Assembly: GCA_045535815.1 (NCBI GenBank) | Contig: JAZSMJ010000065.1 | Location: 1 to 32,128, forward strand | DNA: 32,128 nt | Direction of reading: 5' to 3' | From: JAZSMJ01 sp045535815 | GTDB lineage: Bacteria; Bacillota; Clostridia; Oscillospirales; CAG-272 | In this document: positions 31,097 through 32,128 of the stretch, piece by piece | Position numbering within the stretch: the stretch's first letter is position 1 | Layout: each line of letters starts with the position of its first letter | Position numbers and translations under genes: made by a program | Notes under the pieces: model-generated | What the model was told of the DNA's origin: nothing | What the model saw: the letters and a program-made list of their open reading frames with translations, nothing else | Database searches by the model: none

Positions 31097-31750
31097 TTAC
31101 TTCTTGCCTCCGCCGACAGAGCCTTTGGTAACTATATATTCTTTCCCGGAATCGTCTACGGTGAAGATGAAAATATCCGAAAGAGCGTGTCCGTGCTTTT
31201 TTATACGGCTGTGTACCCACTTTTCATCCTTATTAATATAAGAGAGGGTGTTTTTGCTTACGTTGCCGTCTATTACGAGAGTGTGCGGTATTCCGCTTCC
31301 GTTGCAATCCTTTTTGGTAAATACCGAAAGCCGACCGTTTTGCTCAAGAAGGGCGTATTCGACCTCAGATATGTCGGCAACTCCTCCAAGCCTTATCTGG
31401 CTGATCAGCTCCTCTGCGCTTATCCTTGATTTCAAAAGCTCACTCTGAATTATCTTACCCTTTGAAATAAGAATATTCGGAGTTCCGTCGAAAAGCTTTT
31501 TGAAAAACGGTGCTTTAGTAGTGAGAAAGGAAAAGATTATCTCAAGCGAGAGAAGCAAAAGGATGGGAAGGAGCGCATAGAGAAGTGGAATGTCAACGTT
31601 GAGTATGGGTGTAGCGGCAAGCTCTGATAACAGAAAGGCGGTCACAAGCTCTGATATCTGCATTTCGCCTATCTGACGCTTTCCCATCATCTTCATTCCG
31701 AATATAAGAAATAGATAAATTATAATGGTGCGAAGAAGTATTATTATCAT
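31097..31750 (-). CDS. DUF421 (YetF-like) membrane protein
   Basis: A 217-residue protein with three membrane segments in the first ~80 residues (TIIIYLFLIFGMKMMGKRQI, GEMQISELVTAFLLSELAAT, then LLYALLPILLLLSLEIIFSF), followed by the two-part soluble DUF421 region (GTPNILISKGKI, RISAEELISQIRLGGVADIS). YetF-type proteins are linked to spore or membrane functions in Bacillus, but the role is not defined. I chose ATG 31750 because family members begin at this MIIILLRT. An upstream ATG at 31810 adds 20 residues, but a TATAAT-like -10 (31805-31800) lies inside that extension; AAAGGAG is 15 bp before 31750, so the start remains uncertain. Confidence 0.85.
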   Translation of the reverse strand: MIIILLRTIIIYLFLIFGMKMMGKRQIGEMQISELVTAFLLSELAATPILNVDIPLLYALLPILLLLSLEIIFSFLTTKAPFFKKLFDGTPNILISKGKIIQSELLKSRISAEELISQIRLGGVADISEVEYALLEQNGRLSVFTKKDCNGSGIPHTLVIDGNVSKNTLSYINKDEKWVHSRIKKHGHALSDIFIFTVDDSGKEYIVTKGSVGGGKK

Positions 31751-31858
31751 TTTGTGCGGAATTTGCTCCTTTGAAAAGCCTGTTTTTGCCCGAAATAAAA
31801 TTATATGCATAGTATTTAAAAAAAATAAAAAAATATTCAGTTTTTTTCAAAAAAGGTA

Positions 31859-31888
31859 TTGACAATTGGGGGAAGGATATGGTATACT
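31859..31888 (+). promoter_or_regulatory. rRNA operon promoter
   Basis: TTGACA (31859-31864), 18-bp spacer, TATACT (31883-31888), with an A/T-rich stretch upstream (about 31809-31857) that could act as an UP element. Divergent from the DUF421 gene. Confidence 0.85.
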
Positions 31889-31894
31889 AACAAA

Positions 31895-32073
31895 GCGCTC
31901 GAAAAGAAGGGCGCAGATGGTCCTTGAAAATTGAACAATAAAAGAGAGACAAAAAGATCTCGACAATTCCAAACCTAGTCTGATTAGATCAGACGAAAGT
32001 AAGAGAAAAAAGCTAGTAAAAAAAGCTCTTAAGAAGATAGTTAGTGTGCCTTAGGGTACAGTAGTTATACAAA
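31895..32073 (+). other. 16S rRNA leader region
   Basis: The spacer from the promoter to mature 16S contains CCTTGAAAATTGAACAATA (31922-31940), the type of sequence commonly found before rRNAs in Firmicutes. It also has a GTCTGAT/ATCAGAC hairpin (31978-31994) and GCTCTTAAGAA (about 32024-32035), which resembles the boxA antitermination element. Confidence 0.6.

Positions 32074-32128
<55 letters not shown>

Overview
The window is from a low-to-mid GC, spore-forming Firmicute. The best fit is the Clostridia, family Oscillospiraceae/Ruminococcaceae (a Ruminococcus-like gut or rumen bacterium). The reasons are a classical Gram-positive spc-alpha ribosomal operon with the KOW-domain gene between map and infA, zinc-type S14 and L36, Gram-positive promoters and strong AGGAGG ribosome sites, sporulation genes (spoIIP, gpr), a T-box leader and a THF riboswitch. 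The assignment is an inference from gene content; no database search was possible.

Layout. (1) 1-9687, plus strand: rplE(partial)-rpsN-rpsH-rplF-rplR-rpsE-rpmD-rplO-secY-adk-map-KOW-infA-rpmJ-rpsM-rpsK-rpsD-rpoA-rplQ, ending in a row of three related terminator hairpins. Between rpsN and rpsH there is an unusual 248-bp gap with two copies of a hairpin-rich repeat. infA has no ATG, GTG or TTG start and appears to begin with CTG. (2) 10136-13374, minus strand: gpr-spoIIP-small secreted protein, then a type II pantothenate kinase with its own promoter. gpr also lacks a usual start codon; ACG is the best candidate. (3) 13549-18405, plus strand: single-gene units for an OppA-like lipoprotein, a DUF4364 protein, a sigma-70 family factor with a perfect consensus promoter, a double zinc-ribbon protein, and RlmB. 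(4) 18445-25206, plus strand: a 995-residue membrane protein that looks like a catalytically degenerate P-type ATPase with a long acidic N-terminus, then a B12-type radical SAM protein overlapping its DUF2344 partner, a YgjP-type metalloprotease and a permuted NlpC/P60-like protein. (5) 25559-27588, minus strand: folT-folC under a THF riboswitch with a hairpin that can sequester the folT ribosome site. (6) 27720-30710, plus strand: a complete T-box leader controlling one 843-residue fusion of a sugar-isomerase-like TIM barrel and an acyl-CoA synthetase. (7) 30709-31750, minus strand: DUF421 and DUF4363 membrane proteins. (8) 31859-32128: an rRNA promoter, leader and the first bases of a 16S rRNA gene.

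The most notable system is the T-box/acyl-CoA synthetase unit. T-boxes normally control aminoacyl-tRNA synthetases and amino-acid synthesis or uptake. Here the specifier loop can be read as CTC (Leu), and the acceptor-binding sequence TGGT fits a tRNA with discriminator A. A coherent hypothesis is that the enzyme activates a branched-chain acid (isovalerate for leucine) for amino-acid synthesis by reductive carboxylation, a route known in rumen bacteria. The second notable item is the pseudo-P-type ATPase at 18445-21432.
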